Positions 17,426 through 26,403 of a DNA stretch of 64,000 nucleotides are shown here, one piece after another. The DNA lies in NCBI GenBank assembly GCA_002345565.1, contig DDVS01000004.1, forward strand, positions 434,001 through 498,000. Reading direction: 5' to 3'. The position numbers and the translations under genes are program-made. The notes below the pieces were generated by a model. The model saw only the letters and a list, made by a program, of their open reading frames with translations, had not been told where the DNA came from and did not search any database. This stretch comes from Flavobacteriales bacterium UBA2306 (GTDB taxonomy: Bacteria; Bacteroidota; Bacteroidia; Flavobacteriales; Weeksellaceae). Positions within the stretch are counted from its first letter, which is position 1. Each line of letters opens with the position of its first letter.

Positions 17426-18141
17426 CAGATTCTTCCTTTTAAATAATCTTGTCGAAGTTCCTCGTCAAATTTTTCTATCGCATAACGGAGACAAGTTCTT
17501 GGCATTTCTTTGTAATAAAGATTGAGGAAATCTAATAATTCTTTTTCGTTCATTTTTCCCATTTCTCGGAGAAGCCAACCGTTAGCTTTGTGCATCAAAT
17601 CGTGTGGATGTTTCAGATTTTTGAGAGCGAAGTTTTTGGTTAATTCAAATTTTCCTTTTTTGATGTGATACATTGTTCCAACAATTGCCATTCGCATTTC
17701 CCACATATTCTTGGAATCTGATAATTTTTCTAAGATTTTAGAATCCTGATTTTCAAAACAATATCGAACTAAAATCTTATAACACGATGTGTCAACCAAA
17801 TCCCAATTGTTGATATGTTTTGAATGCTTCAGATAAAAATCAATGATTTCTTTTTGCTTGATTTTATCCTTGGTTTTCTCAAATTGATGAACCAAAATCA
17901 GCAAAGCCGTCAAACGATGTTCGTGAATTTTTGAAGACAACAATTCGCTAAGTTCTTCAAGAGAAATCTTATTGTAAAATTCTTTCGCAACGCTTCTTTG
18001 GTCTGGCACTTTCACACCAATGAACAAATCGCCTTCAGCATATTCTCCTTTTCCTGTTTTGAAAAATTTTTGGAGAATTTTTACATTTTCAGGAATTGAG
18101 AGGATTTCGAGAGCTTGTTTTATGTCGTCAACAGATTTCAT
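17425..18141 (-). CDS. DNA alkylation repair protein, AlkD-like
   Basis: A 238-residue all-helical protein of the AlkC/AlkD family, DNA glycosylases built of HEAT-like repeats that remove alkylated bases. Family features include IGVKVPDQRSVAKEFY, LTALLILVHQFEK, INNWDLVDTSCYKILV (Trp-Asp pair) and MHKANGWLLREMGK (the conserved W-x-x-R-E near the end). The length is as expected. It lies between the SecD-head protein, with a 4-bp overlap, and the DUF6122-like gene, in a three-gene overlapping set. Confidence 0.85.
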   Translation of the reverse strand: MKSVDDIKQALEILSIPENVKILQKFFKTGKGEYAEGDLFIGVKVPDQRSVAKEFYNKISLEELSELLSSKIHEHRLTALLILVHQFEKTKDKIKQKEIIDFYLKHSKHINNWDLVDTSCYKILVRYCFENQDSKILEKLSDSKNMWEMRMAIVGTMYHIKKGKFELTKNFALKNLKHPHDLMHKANGWLLREMGKMNEKELLDFLNLYYKEMPRTCLRYAIEKFDEELRQDYLKGRI

Positions 18142-18962
18142 TTTAAGTTCAGTTTATCTGTAATTTCTTTAACTTCTTGCGCACTAAACTTTCCAGAAAT
18201 TTGAATTTTTCCATTTGGTATAGCTTCCATCACAACTGGTGCAGAAATTATTGTTTTATTAACGACAATCGCAATTGGTTTGCCAATATTTTTAAAACTC
18301 AAAAGATGAAACAAAGCAGCTCCTTCTTCATCCAATTCGATATTAATGATAAGTCGTTTAAGGTCATCCAAATTTGTCGTAGCAAGAGAAACGTTTTTCA
18401 AAACAATCGAAGGTTTTTTAGAAAGTTTCATTTTAGAAACATCTTTTGTTTCATCATTCAAAACTTCATAAAACCCATCTTGAAGATTGGTTTTTACGGG
18501 AACAAAATCATTAGAATCAAATTTTGAAGATAATTCATCATTGGAGAATTCCGTTTCCAACTTACTTAGTTTTTCTCCTATCCAGAAGAATTTTTCCTGA
18601 ATTTTCCCTTGGATATTTCCATAATCAGAATTGAATTTTTTGTACAATGGAGAAGTTATAAATTTATAAAGTTCATCAATTTCTTTTTCAGTAAAGAATT
18701 CCTTATAAACCGCACGGATTTGAGTTAAGATTTCTGCATCAGTTAACTTCGAATCAATTTCATCCCAAAACTCTTTCGGAGCTTTCGGATATGCAACTTT
18801 CATTGGCTTTATTCCATACTCGACAACATTAGTTTTGTAAGATTCAAAAGTTTGATTTCCAATTACAATCGAATCAATTTTTTGATTTTGAGACAATTGA
18901 CTTTGAGAAAAACTAAATTTAAACATCAACAAACAGAAAAGGTAAAATATTTTTTTCATCAT
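18138..18962 (-). CDS. Exported protein with DUF2059-like and SecD P1-head-like domains
   Basis: After a signal peptide (KKIFYLFCLLMFKFSFS) the protein has a helical middle part with a DUF2059-like stretch (YKEFFTEKEIDELYKFITSP). Its last 70 residues match the pattern of the periplasmic P1-head subdomain of SecD: ELDEEGAALFHLLSFKNIGK, then PIAIVVNKTIISAPVV, then GKIQISGKFSAQEVKEI. In SecD this head helps to pull secreted proteins across the membrane. Here no membrane helices follow, so it is a soluble periplasmic or outer-membrane protein carrying that fold. Its function is unknown. It overlaps the AlkD-like gene by four bases. Confidence 0.7.
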   Translation of the reverse strand: MMKKIFYLFCLLMFKFSFSQSQLSQNQKIDSIVIGNQTFESYKTNVVEYGIKPMKVAYPKAPKEFWDEIDSKLTDAEILTQIRAVYKEFFTEKEIDELYKFITSPLYKKFNSDYGNIQGKIQEKFFWIGEKLSKLETEFSNDELSSKFDSNDFVPVKTNLQDGFYEVLNDETKDVSKMKLSKKPSIVLKNVSLATTNLDDLKRLIINIELDEEGAALFHLLSFKNIGKPIAIVVNKTIISAPVVMEAIPNGKIQISGKFSAQEVKEITDKLNLK

Positions 18963-18969
18963 TTATAAA

Positions 18970-19599
18970 TTACTTCAAATTAAGCTGATTCTGAAACGCT
19001 TCAAGATACTTCGCCAGATGAAAACCATCCATCAAACCGTGATGTCCTTCCACAGAAACAGGCAACATTTTTCGTCCATTTTTCTCAGAAAATTTCCCAA
19101 AGACAATTTTAGGAATTGACTCTTTTGGGTCGAAATCTGTCGGATGAAGCAAACCTGTAAAATTAGTCCAGGGCATTGTAGAATGTCTAATATGATTGGG
19201 TGACAATTCTTCGTTTCTGATTCTTAAACCAGTTGAATTTTGAACTTCATCAATTTCTTTCTGCAGATTTTGATTAAAGATTTGAAAATCATCAGAATAT
19301 TCGACATAAGAAAAGCCAAATGTTCCGTCGTTTCTGGCAATCGTAGAACCAACGTGAACAATATCGAACGCTATAACTTCATCATTCAAAATTCTATAAC
19401 CAAATTCTTCAACCGAATTAACAGCTTTCATTGATTTATGAAGATAATGCGCGAAAAAAGATTCATTCTTTTCCTTGGCTAATTTGTGAGTTTCTGTACA
19501 ATCAACTTCAGTTACAATTCCAAAATAAGGGCTTTTCATCCGGGAAAAGAATTCGAAATGTTCTTTTCTTTTCCAGTTTTTTATATCGATAATTTTCAT
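18970..19599 (-). CDS. Chloramphenicol acetyltransferase-like enzyme
   Basis: A 209-residue protein of the CAT (type A) family, trimeric acyl-CoA-dependent O-acetyltransferases. The catalytic motif HHxxxDG is intact as EGHHGLMDGFHL near the C-terminus. Other family parts are RKEHFEFFSRMKSPYFGI at the start and STMPWTNFTGL. Whether it acetylates chloramphenicol or another hydroxyl cannot be told; many chromosomal relatives in Flavobacteriales have no shown resistance role. It lies seven bases before the DUF2059/SecD-head gene. Confidence 0.85.
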   Translation of the reverse strand: MKIIDIKNWKRKEHFEFFSRMKSPYFGIVTEVDCTETHKLAKEKNESFFAHYLHKSMKAVNSVEEFGYRILNDEVIAFDIVHVGSTIARNDGTFGFSYVEYSDDFQIFNQNLQKEIDEVQNSTGLRIRNEELSPNHIRHSTMPWTNFTGLLHPTDFDPKESIPKIVFGKFSEKNGRKMLPVSVEGHHGLMDGFHLAKYLEAFQNQLNLK

Positions 19600-19614
19600 T
19601 TATTATTTTTTCCC

Positions 19615-19734
19615 ACCACAAAAGTCACAAAAGCAAAATTCAATAATAGAATTATTTAAGAACAAAAAAGTTAACATATTATCGCTTTTTAAACTTTTGA
19701 ATAACTTAAAAAAAACTTTTGTGACTTTTGTGGT
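19615..19734. repeat. Long inverted repeat of the TTTGTGACTTTTGTG type
   Basis: ACCACAAAAGTCACAAAAG at 19615-19633 has a perfect 19-base inverted partner at 19716-19734, with 82 AT-rich bases between them. It fills most of the gap between the CAT-like and CPA1 genes. Related TTTGCG-rich arms occur at 44804-44913 and 54581-54660. Confidence 0.75.
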
Positions 19735-19760
19735 TTTATTTTAACTAAATTTCAAACAAC

Positions 19761-21044
19761 TTAATGAGTTTCTTCTAGCGTTTGTTCGATGATTTTTTCT
19801 TCGGTAGCAATTTTCTTTGGATTGGCAACCTTCGCTATCGTCAGTCCTTGAACTACAATCGAAAATACAACCACACAATAAGTAATACTGATGATAATCT
19901 GACTGTATTCATTCACAGGAATTGACAAAGCCAAAGCAATAGAAACACCTCCTCTGATTCCTCCCCAAACCAGAACTTTCACCGTTTGCGGACTGAATCG
20001 ATATTTGAAAGCCATAAACTTCGTCGGAACAAAAATCGCAACCCAACGCGCCAAGAGAACAATTAAAATACAAATTCCACCGGCAACCAGATATTCATTT
20101 AAATCTTTTATTAACAGTAATTCGAAACCGATAAATAAGAACAGAACGGCGTTCATAATTTCATCAATTAGTTCCCAAAATTTGATTAAATAATCTTGAG
20201 TTACAGATTTCATTTTGAATCTCATATTGAAATTTCCCATAAACAAACCTGCAGCAACCATCGCTAGAGGCGCAGAAATATGAAGTTCGTGAGCAATCAA
20301 ATAACCGCCCATCACAACCGAAAGTGTTACCAAAACAGAAATGATATAATCATCCACAACCCGCATAGCTCTGGAAGCGGAAAATCCTAAAAGTACACCT
20401 AAAAGCAAACCTCCGCCAGCTTCTCTTAATAATAAAAGCCCAATATTTGCTACATTCAAATCGATTTCTTTTCCGATTGCTAATTGTAAAACCACGGTAA
20501 AAACGACAACCGCCATCCCGTCATTAAACAAAGATTCTCCGGCAACTTTGGTTTCCAAAGATTTCGAAACATTGGCTTGCTTCAAAATACTTAGAACAGC
20601 AACGGGGTCAGTGGGAGAAATCAACGCTCCAAAGACCAAACAATAGATAAACGGCATCTGAATCCCAACCAAAGGCAAAAGATAAAAAGTACCAAAAGCC
20701 ACCGCAAAAGTTGAAATAATGACACCAACTGTAGAAAAGATCACAACTGGACCGAATTGCTCTTTTAAATCTTTGATATTAACGTGGATTCCTCCTGCAA
20801 ATAATAAGAAATTCAACATTGCGCCCATTAGAACTTCGGTGAAATCCAGACTGTTTACCAGTTTTATTAAACCGTTGGTAGTTTTAGGTAAAAAATTATC
20901 TCCAGAAGCTACCAAAATTACAGAAACGATGATGGCTATTACCATAATCCCAATAGTACTCGGTAATTTGAGAACTCTGTAGTTGATGTATGCGAATAGA
21001 GATGCTAAAACGATTAAGACAGAAAAAGAGTAATATAACTCCAT
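19761..21044 (-). CDS. Cation:proton antiporter, CPA1/NhaP type
   Basis: A 427-residue inner-membrane antiporter of the CPA1 family (NhaP type), exchanging Na+ or K+ for H+. About twelve hydrophobic helices are visible. The ion-binding signatures are ALISPTDPVAVLSIL and GESLFNDGMAVVVF, the usual TDP and ND sites, and VWGGIRGGVSIALALS lies in the later half. It lacks a long cytoplasmic regulatory domain and ends with a short charged tail. The ion preference cannot be read from the sequence. hflX lies 60 bp upstream on the same strand. Confidence 0.88.
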   Translation of the reverse strand: MELYYSFSVLIVLASLFAYINYRVLKLPSTIGIMVIAIIVSVILVASGDNFLPKTTNGLIKLVNSLDFTEVLMGAMLNFLLFAGGIHVNIKDLKEQFGPVVIFSTVGVIISTFAVAFGTFYLLPLVGIQMPFIYCLVFGALISPTDPVAVLSILKQANVSKSLETKVAGESLFNDGMAVVVFTVVLQLAIGKEIDLNVANIGLLLLREAGGGLLLGVLLGFSASRAMRVVDDYIISVLVTLSVVMGGYLIAHELHISAPLAMVAAGLFMGNFNMRFKMKSVTQDYLIKFWELIDEIMNAVLFLFIGFELLLIKDLNEYLVAGGICILIVLLARWVAIFVPTKFMAFKYRFSPQTVKVLVWGGIRGGVSIALALSIPVNEYSQIIISITYCVVVFSIVVQGLTIAKVANPKKIATEEKIIEQTLEETH

Positions 21045-21104
21045 TTTTTTGTTGATTGTTTTTTAGTTGACAGTTGATAGTCTTCAACCTAATTAAGCTT
21101 ACAT

Positions 21105-22319
21105 TTATTTTTCCTCTTCATCATCGAAATACTCAAACAAGAAATCGTTATAAGGGAAACGGGAAATGTGGATTTTATGAACCTCGTCATAAATCATTCT
21201 CTTCATTTCAGGGAAGTTTTCCTTGGTCAAAGCAGAGATGAAAACTGTTGGATTTTTGGATTTTGCCATCCAGGTTTTTTTCCATTCTTCTAAAGAAATA
21301 TTCTTTTTGGATGAAGGCGTCAAATCATCGTCATCTTTTTTCTCGTAACTGAAATCATCAATCTTGTTGAAAACCATAATCATTGGCTTCTGATGCGCAT
21401 CAATCTCCTGAAGAATTTGATTAACAGACGAAATGTGATCTTCGAAACTTTCGTGCGAAATATCCACCACGTGAATCAACAAATCCGCTTCTCGAACCTC
21501 ATCCAGCGTCGATTTGAAAGATTCTACCAATTGAGTTGGCAATTTTCTGATGAATCCAACCGTATCAGTCAAAAGGAAAGGAAGATTACCAATCACAACT
21601 TTTCTTACGGTTGTATCAAGCGTTGCAAACAATTTATTCTCCGCAAAAACTTCGGATTTTGACAAGGCGTTCATCAAGGTTGATTTTCCAACATTGGTGT
21701 ATCCAACGAGAGAAACACGCACCATTTTTCCACGGTTTTGTCTTTGGGTGGACATCTGTTTATCGATGGTTTTCAGTTTGTCTTTCAAAAGTGAAATTCT
21801 GTCGCGAATAATCCTTCTATCGGTTTCGATTTCTGTTTCTCCAGGTCCACGCATCCCGATTCCACCTTTTTGACGTTCCAAGTGGGTCCACATTCTGGTT
21901 AATCTAGGAAGAAGATATTGGTATTGAGCTAATTCTACCTGAGTTCTCGCGTAAGAAGTCTGCGCTCTTTGTGCGAAAATATCGAGAATCAAATTGGTTC
22001 TGTCCAAGATTTTGACTTCCATTTCACGTTCCAGATTTTTCAATTGAGAAGGCGACAACTCGTCATCAAAAATCACAGTTCCTATTTCGTTTTCTTTTAC
22101 ATACTCCCGAATTTCCTGTGCTTTTCCGCTACCGATGAATGTTTTGGAATCGGGCTGAGATAGTTTTTGAGTAAATCTTCGATCCACTGTAGCGCCGGCT
22201 GTAAAAGCTAGAAACTCCAGCTCGTCCATATATTCTGTCAGTTTGTCTTCGTCCTGGTTTTGGGTAATTAATCCAACCAAAACCGCTCTTTCATACTGAT
22301 GTTCTTTTTTTTCTAACAT
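21105..22319 (-). CDS. hflX: GTPase HflX
   Basis: HflX is a ribosome-associated GTPase that splits or rescues stalled ribosomes, especially under heat stress. The 404-residue protein has the N-terminal HflX domain (AVLVGLITQNQDEDKLTEY, then FIGSGKAQEIREYV) and the signature GMRGPGETEIETDRRIIRDRI. The G domain follows with SLVGYTNVGKSTLMN (G1), FATLDTT (G2), LTDTVGFIRKLP (G3) and VFNKIDD (G4). Length and order are normal. A terminator for the upstream OsmC gene separates it from that gene. Confidence 0.93.
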   Translation of the reverse strand: MLEKKEHQYERAVLVGLITQNQDEDKLTEYMDELEFLAFTAGATVDRRFTQKLSQPDSKTFIGSGKAQEIREYVKENEIGTVIFDDELSPSQLKNLEREMEVKILDRTNLILDIFAQRAQTSYARTQVELAQYQYLLPRLTRMWTHLERQKGGIGMRGPGETEIETDRRIIRDRISLLKDKLKTIDKQMSTQRQNRGKMVRVSLVGYTNVGKSTLMNALSKSEVFAENKLFATLDTTVRKVVIGNLPFLLTDTVGFIRKLPTQLVESFKSTLDEVREADLLIHVVDISHESFEDHISSVNQILQEIDAHQKPMIMVFNKIDDFSYEKKDDDDLTPSSKKNISLEEWKKTWMAKSKNPTVFISALTKENFPEMKRMIYDEVHKIHISRFPYNDFLFEYFDDEEEK

Positions 22320-22361
22320 TTAAATTGATAATATTTCTGATTCTGACAAGGTACTATTTTT

Positions 22362-22393
22362 CGACAAAAAAACCAAAGGTATTCTTTGGTTTT
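22362..22393 (-). terminator. Intrinsic terminator of the OsmC gene
   Basis: On the minus strand AAAACCAAAG and CTTTGGTTTT form a ten-base stem with a five-base loop followed by a run of T. It lies between osmC-like 22433-22846 and hflX. Confidence 0.75.
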
Positions 22394-22432
22394 ACAATTT
22401 CTGACTTTAACAAATCAGTATTTCCAAGTGTT

Positions 22433-22846
22433 TTAATTGATAAGATTTGCCGTCAAAGTTTTCTCAAAACTGAAAGCAACACTAATTGGACAAGTTTCCT
22501 TAGCTTCTTTGGCGATTTTTTGAAAATCTTCCTCAGAAATGGCAGGAACTTTTGCATTCAACGTTAATTCTGACAGCGTTACTTTTCCATCATCTAAACT
22601 GATTTTACAATCGGTTTCCAAAGTTTCAGGAATATAACCAGCTTCTGATAACAAAGCTGAAGTTTTCATTGTAAAACAACCTGCGTGCGCAGCTGCCAAC
22701 AATTCTTCCGGATTAGTTCCAACGCCTTCTTCGAATCTACTTTTGAATGAATATTGAGTTTCATTAAGCGTTGTACTTTGAGTCGTTAAAACGCCGCTTC
22801 CGTCTTTCACTGTGCCTTTCCAGACTGCTTTTGCACTTCTTTTCAT
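22433..22846 (-). CDS. OsmC-family peroxiredoxin
   Basis: A 137-residue OsmC-type thiol peroxidase that reduces organic hydroperoxides in the cytoplasm. The peroxidatic Cys is in LAAAHAGCFTMKTSALLSEAG and the resolving Cys in AKETCPISVAFSFE, both intact. The N-terminus (KRSAKAVWKGTVKDGSGVL) is the usual OsmC beta hairpin with the conserved Trp. It contrasts with the Cys-less homologue at 10095-10499. It is monocistronic, with its own terminator. Confidence 0.9.
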   Translation of the reverse strand: MKRSAKAVWKGTVKDGSGVLTTQSTTLNETQYSFKSRFEEGVGTNPEELLAAAHAGCFTMKTSALLSEAGYIPETLETDCKISLDDGKVTLSELTLNAKVPAISEEDFQKIAKEAKETCPISVAFSFEKTLTANLIN

Positions 22847-22958
22847 AAGTCTAATTTTTTTGATTTTAAATTAAAAATGTTTCTTGAGATTTAAAAACTA
22901 ATTTCATACCATTAAGAATTAAATAATCATTAATTTAGCCGGCAAAATAATATTCTCA

Positions 22959-25091
22959 ATGAAAAAAATATTTTTAGCATTAACCCTTATTTTGGGTTAT
23001 GCCCAAATGAGAGCGGATGAAGGTATGTGGCTTCTGATGCTTGTAAAAAGACTGAACGGGGTCGATATGCAAAAAGAAGGTCTGCACTTGACGCCGGAAG
23101 AAATCTATTCTGTAAATAATTCCAGTTTGAAGGATGCTATCGTAAGTTTCGGTGGTTTCTGTACTGGTGAAATGGTTTCTGACCAAGGTTTGATTTTTAC
23201 GAATCACCATTGTGGTTATGATGCTGTTGCTGCGGCTTCTACTCCGGAAAAAGATTATCTTAAAAACGGATTCTGGGCAATGAAACCAAATGAGGAATTC
23301 AATGCCAAAGGATTATATGTAAGATTCCTTGTAAGAATGGATGACGTTTCTGCAAGAATCAATGCAAAACTGAATAACAATATGTCCGCAGCAGACAGAA
23401 AAGCGGTTATCGAGGCAGAATACAAAGCCATCCAAACAGAAAACTCCGAAAACGGAAAATACACTGTTGTAGTAAGAGATTTTTTTAACGGAAATGAATT
23501 CTATTATTTTGTTTATCAAGACTATAAAGACATTCGTTTAGTTGGAGCACCACCTTCATCATTAGGGAAATTTGGTGGTGATACAGACAATTGGGAATGG
23601 CCAAGACACACTGCAGATTTCACGATTTTCCGTGCTTATGCAGATGCTAACGGAAATCCGGCAGAATATTCTGAAACCAACGTTCCATTGAAGCCAAAAC
23701 ATCATTTACCAGTTTCTCTTAAAGGTTACAAGCCTGGAGATTTCACAATGATTCTTGGTTATCCTGGAAGAACCAACCGTTATTTGACTTCTTATGGAAT
23801 CGAACAAATGGTTGACAAAGATTATCCGGCTTGGGTAGAAGCTTCGAAAGTGGCGATGGATGTGATGAAGAAGTATATGGACAAAGACAAAGCAACTCAG
23901 TTGGATTATGCTTCTCAGTACGCAAGTGTTGCTAACTATTGGAAAAACAGACAAGGAACCATTGATGCTGTTAAGAAAAACGGAACAATTGCAGAAAAAC
24001 AAAAACTGGAGCAAACTTACACCCAATGGGCTGCTCAGTCTCCAAATGAGCAGACTTATTACGGGGTTTTACCAGAAATTAAAGCTTATTACACTCAGGT
24101 TTCCGGCAGAAATGTAGAAAGAAATTATGCTTCGATCTTACAACGAAACGCACATTACATCGGGACGGCTTATCAATTAGGAAGTCTTTTCAAAAGCTAT
24201 GCGGATCAAGATGAAGCTGGAAAAGCTTCTATGAAACCAAAAGTTCTTGAAGCAATCGAAAAAGCTTACGATGGTTTTCACGATAATGTTGAAGGCGATA
24301 TGTTAGTGGCTCTCACTTCTCTTTACAAAGCAAGAGTTGCAAAAGAATTTGCGTCTCCTACTATTTTGGCTGCAGATGTAAACAATCTTTCAACTTTGGC
24401 TTATGAATCGATTTTCGCTAATAAAAAAGCAGCTTTAGCTTTCGTAGAAAATCCTGACAGACTGAAAATTGATGCTGATAAACTAAGACAATTCGCCAAC
24501 GGAATTGTTGAAGACCAAAAATTGGCTATCGAGAAATATTCTAAAGTGGATGAAAACTTCGCTAAAAACAGCAGATTATTCTTAGATGGACTTAGAAAAG
24601 CGCAACCTGATAAAAAATTCTATCCGGATGCTAACTCTACAATGAGATTGACTTACGGAACAATCGAAACGCTTCCTGTAAGAGAGGACAGAAACTACAA
24701 AGGCATCAAAGAAAACTATTATACCGATATCAATGGTATGGTTGCCAAATACAAAAAAGGCGACGAGGAATTTGACCTTCCTAAAAAAGTTCTAGACCTT
24801 GCGAAGAAAAAAGATTACGGTCAATATGCAGACAAAGATGGATTTATGCCAATCAATTTCTTGTCTAATAATGACATCACTGGCGGAAACTCTGGTTCTC
24901 CAATCATTGATGGATACGGAAATCTTATCGGTCTTGCTTTCGATGGAAACAGTGAAGCTTTAAGTGGTGATATCGTTTTCGAACCGAACTTGCAGAGAAC
25001 AATCAACGTTGACGTTCGTTACGTTCTTTGGGTAATAGACAAATACGCTGGAGCGACTAGACTTATCAGCGAGTTGACCTTGGTAAAATAA
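22959..25091 (+). CDS. S46-family dipeptidyl-peptidase (DPP7-like)
   Basis: An exported serine exopeptidase of family S46 that removes dipeptides from peptide N-termini, feeding amino-acid use in Bacteroidota. A signal peptide ends at about residue 19 (YAQMRADEGMW). The catalytic triad is visible as His84 (TNHHCGYDAV), Asp220 (WPRHTADF) and Ser645 (GGNSGSPIIDG). Eighteen residues after that Ser is Gly663 (LAFDGNSEA). At this position family members with Gly are DPP7-like and prefer hydrophobic P1 residues, while Arg marks DPP11, so I infer DPP7 specificity. Its 710 residues are of normal length. Confidence 0.88.
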   Translation: MKKIFLALTLILGYAQMRADEGMWLLMLVKRLNGVDMQKEGLHLTPEEIYSVNNSSLKDAIVSFGGFCTGEMVSDQGLIFTNHHCGYDAVAAASTPEKDYLKNGFWAMKPNEEFNAKGLYVRFLVRMDDVSARINAKLNNNMSAADRKAVIEAEYKAIQTENSENGKYTVVVRDFFNGNEFYYFVYQDYKDIRLVGAPPSSLGKFGGDTDNWEWPRHTADFTIFRAYADANGNPAEYSETNVPLKPKHHLPVSLKGYKPGDFTMILGYPGRTNRYLTSYGIEQMVDKDYPAWVEASKVAMDVMKKYMDKDKATQLDYASQYASVANYWKNRQGTIDAVKKNGTIAEKQKLEQTYTQWAAQSPNEQTYYGVLPEIKAYYTQVSGRNVERNYASILQRNAHYIGTAYQLGSLFKSYADQDEAGKASMKPKVLEAIEKAYDGFHDNVEGDMLVALTSLYKARVAKEFASPTILAADVNNLSTLAYESIFANKKAALAFVENPDRLKIDADKLRQFANGIVEDQKLAIEKYSKVDENFAKNSRLFLDGLRKAQPDKKFYPDANSTMRLTYGTIETLPVREDRNYKGIKENYYTDINGMVAKYKKGDEEFDLPKKVLDLAKKKDYGQYADKDGFMPINFLSNNDITGGNSGSPIIDGYGNLIGLAFDGNSEALSGDIVFEPNLQRTINVDVRYVLWVIDKYAGATRLISELTLVK

Positions 25092-25110
25092 TTTATCATT
25101 AACATATTGA

Positions 25111-25140
25111 AAGCCACCAAGTTTTGGTGGCTTTTTTGTT
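25111..25140 (+). terminator. Intrinsic terminator after the S46 peptidase gene
   Basis: AAGCCACCAA and TTGGTGGCTT form a perfect ten-base stem with a GTT loop and a following run of T. Confidence 0.85.
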
Positions 25141-25198
25141 GCTCAAATCTCCGTAAACCGTTTTCAGTATTTTTAGTAAATTAGAGAAATCATTTTCT

Positions 25199-26269
25199 AT
25201 GAATTTAAAATCGCTATTTCACTGGTCCTATATTTTCCCAATTTTATCGCTTGTTTACTATTCACTTGGAGTTACTGACCACAGTCCTTTACTTGCAATT
25301 TTAGGCGGTGCTTTATTAATTTCATCTGTTTTAGGCGCAGTTCATCACGCCGAAGTTGTAGCACATAAAGTAGGCGAACCTTTCGGAACTATTATTTTAG
25401 CGATTGCCATTACAGTTTTGGAAGTCGGATTAATTGTTTCATTAATGGTAGCCGGTGGAAAAGAAACGGACAAATTAGCAAGAGACACAGTTTTTGCAGC
25501 AGTAATGTTGATTTTAAACGGAATTCTCGGCGCTTGTCTTCTTCTCGGCGGAATCAAATTCAAAGAACAGTTTTTTGCCCGAACATCTGGGAATATGGCT
25601 CTGATAAGTCTCGTTGCCATTGTTGTAATGACTTTAATTTTACCTAATTATACAACAAGCGAACTTTCTCCTACCTTTAGCAAAGCACAATTAATATTTT
25701 TCTCAATTGCTTCTTTAATCATTTACAGCACATTTCTGATGGTTCAAACTGTAAGGCATAGAAATTATTTTCTTCCTGAAAATGATGAGGAACAGCACGC
25801 TGAACCACCAACCAACTTCGAAAGTACAATGAGTTTGATATTTCTAATCATTTGTTTGGGCGTTGTGGTTTTTCTTGCAAAAGCACTGTCTCCACAGATA
25901 GAAAATATGGTTTATAGTTTTGGTGCGCCACAAGCTTTAGTTGGCGTCATCATTGCCGCAGTTGTATTGTTACCGGAAGGAATGGCCGCTTTGAAAGCCG
26001 CTAGAAGAAACCAATTCCAAACCAGTCTTAATTTAGCGCTTGGCTCAGCGATTGCAAGTATTGGATTGACGATTCCTTGTGTGGCTATAGTTTCGATTCT
26101 TTACGAAATGCCTTTGTTACTCGGACTTGACATTAAATCAATGGTTTTACTGGCATTATCACTTTATACCGTGATGCTTTCTTTGAATCGAGGAAAAACC
26201 AATATTCTTTATGGTGTTGTTCTTTTGGTCAATCTTTTCGCTTATATTTTTACAGTTATTGTTCCTTAA
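25199..26269 (+). CDS. chaA: Calcium/sodium/potassium:proton antiporter ChaA
   Basis: A 356-residue CaCA-superfamily antiporter of the ChaA type, which exports Ca2+, Na+ or K+ in exchange for protons at alkaline pH. About eleven helices are visible. The two ion-binding alpha repeats are clear: VHHAEVVAHKVGEPFGTIIL plus AITVLEVGLIVSLM, and VVLLPEGMAALKAARRNQF plus LNLALGSAIASIGLTIP. A short acidic, His-containing loop (ENDEEQHAEPP) separates the halves. It stands alone, with a weak -7-like box (TATTTTTA) upstream. Confidence 0.88.
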   Translation: MNLKSLFHWSYIFPILSLVYYSLGVTDHSPLLAILGGALLISSVLGAVHHAEVVAHKVGEPFGTIILAIAITVLEVGLIVSLMVAGGKETDKLARDTVFAAVMLILNGILGACLLLGGIKFKEQFFARTSGNMALISLVAIVVMTLILPNYTTSELSPTFSKAQLIFFSIASLIIYSTFLMVQTVRHRNYFLPENDEEQHAEPPTNFESTMSLIFLIICLGVVVFLAKALSPQIENMVYSFGAPQALVGVIIAAVVLLPEGMAALKAARRNQFQTSLNLALGSAIASIGLTIPCVAIVSILYEMPLLLGLDIKSMVLLALSLYTVMLSLNRGKTNILYGVVLLVNLFAYIFTVIVP

Positions 26270-26403
26270 AATTTTAGTTTTATCGGATGAAATTTTAGAA
26301 CTTCAACAAAAACTGCGGAATTATCGTTGTCAGTCTGAGGCTCTCGAAGACAAATAAATACTCAAAAATCTTCAGATTTTTTCCAATAAAAATTTAAACT
26401 ACT

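Noticed and set aside
26325..26352. GTTGTCAGTCTGAG with a nearby CTCGAAGAC, resembling short dispersed repeats of related genomes
   Set aside because: I see only this one copy in the window, so a repeat cannot be supported from it alone.
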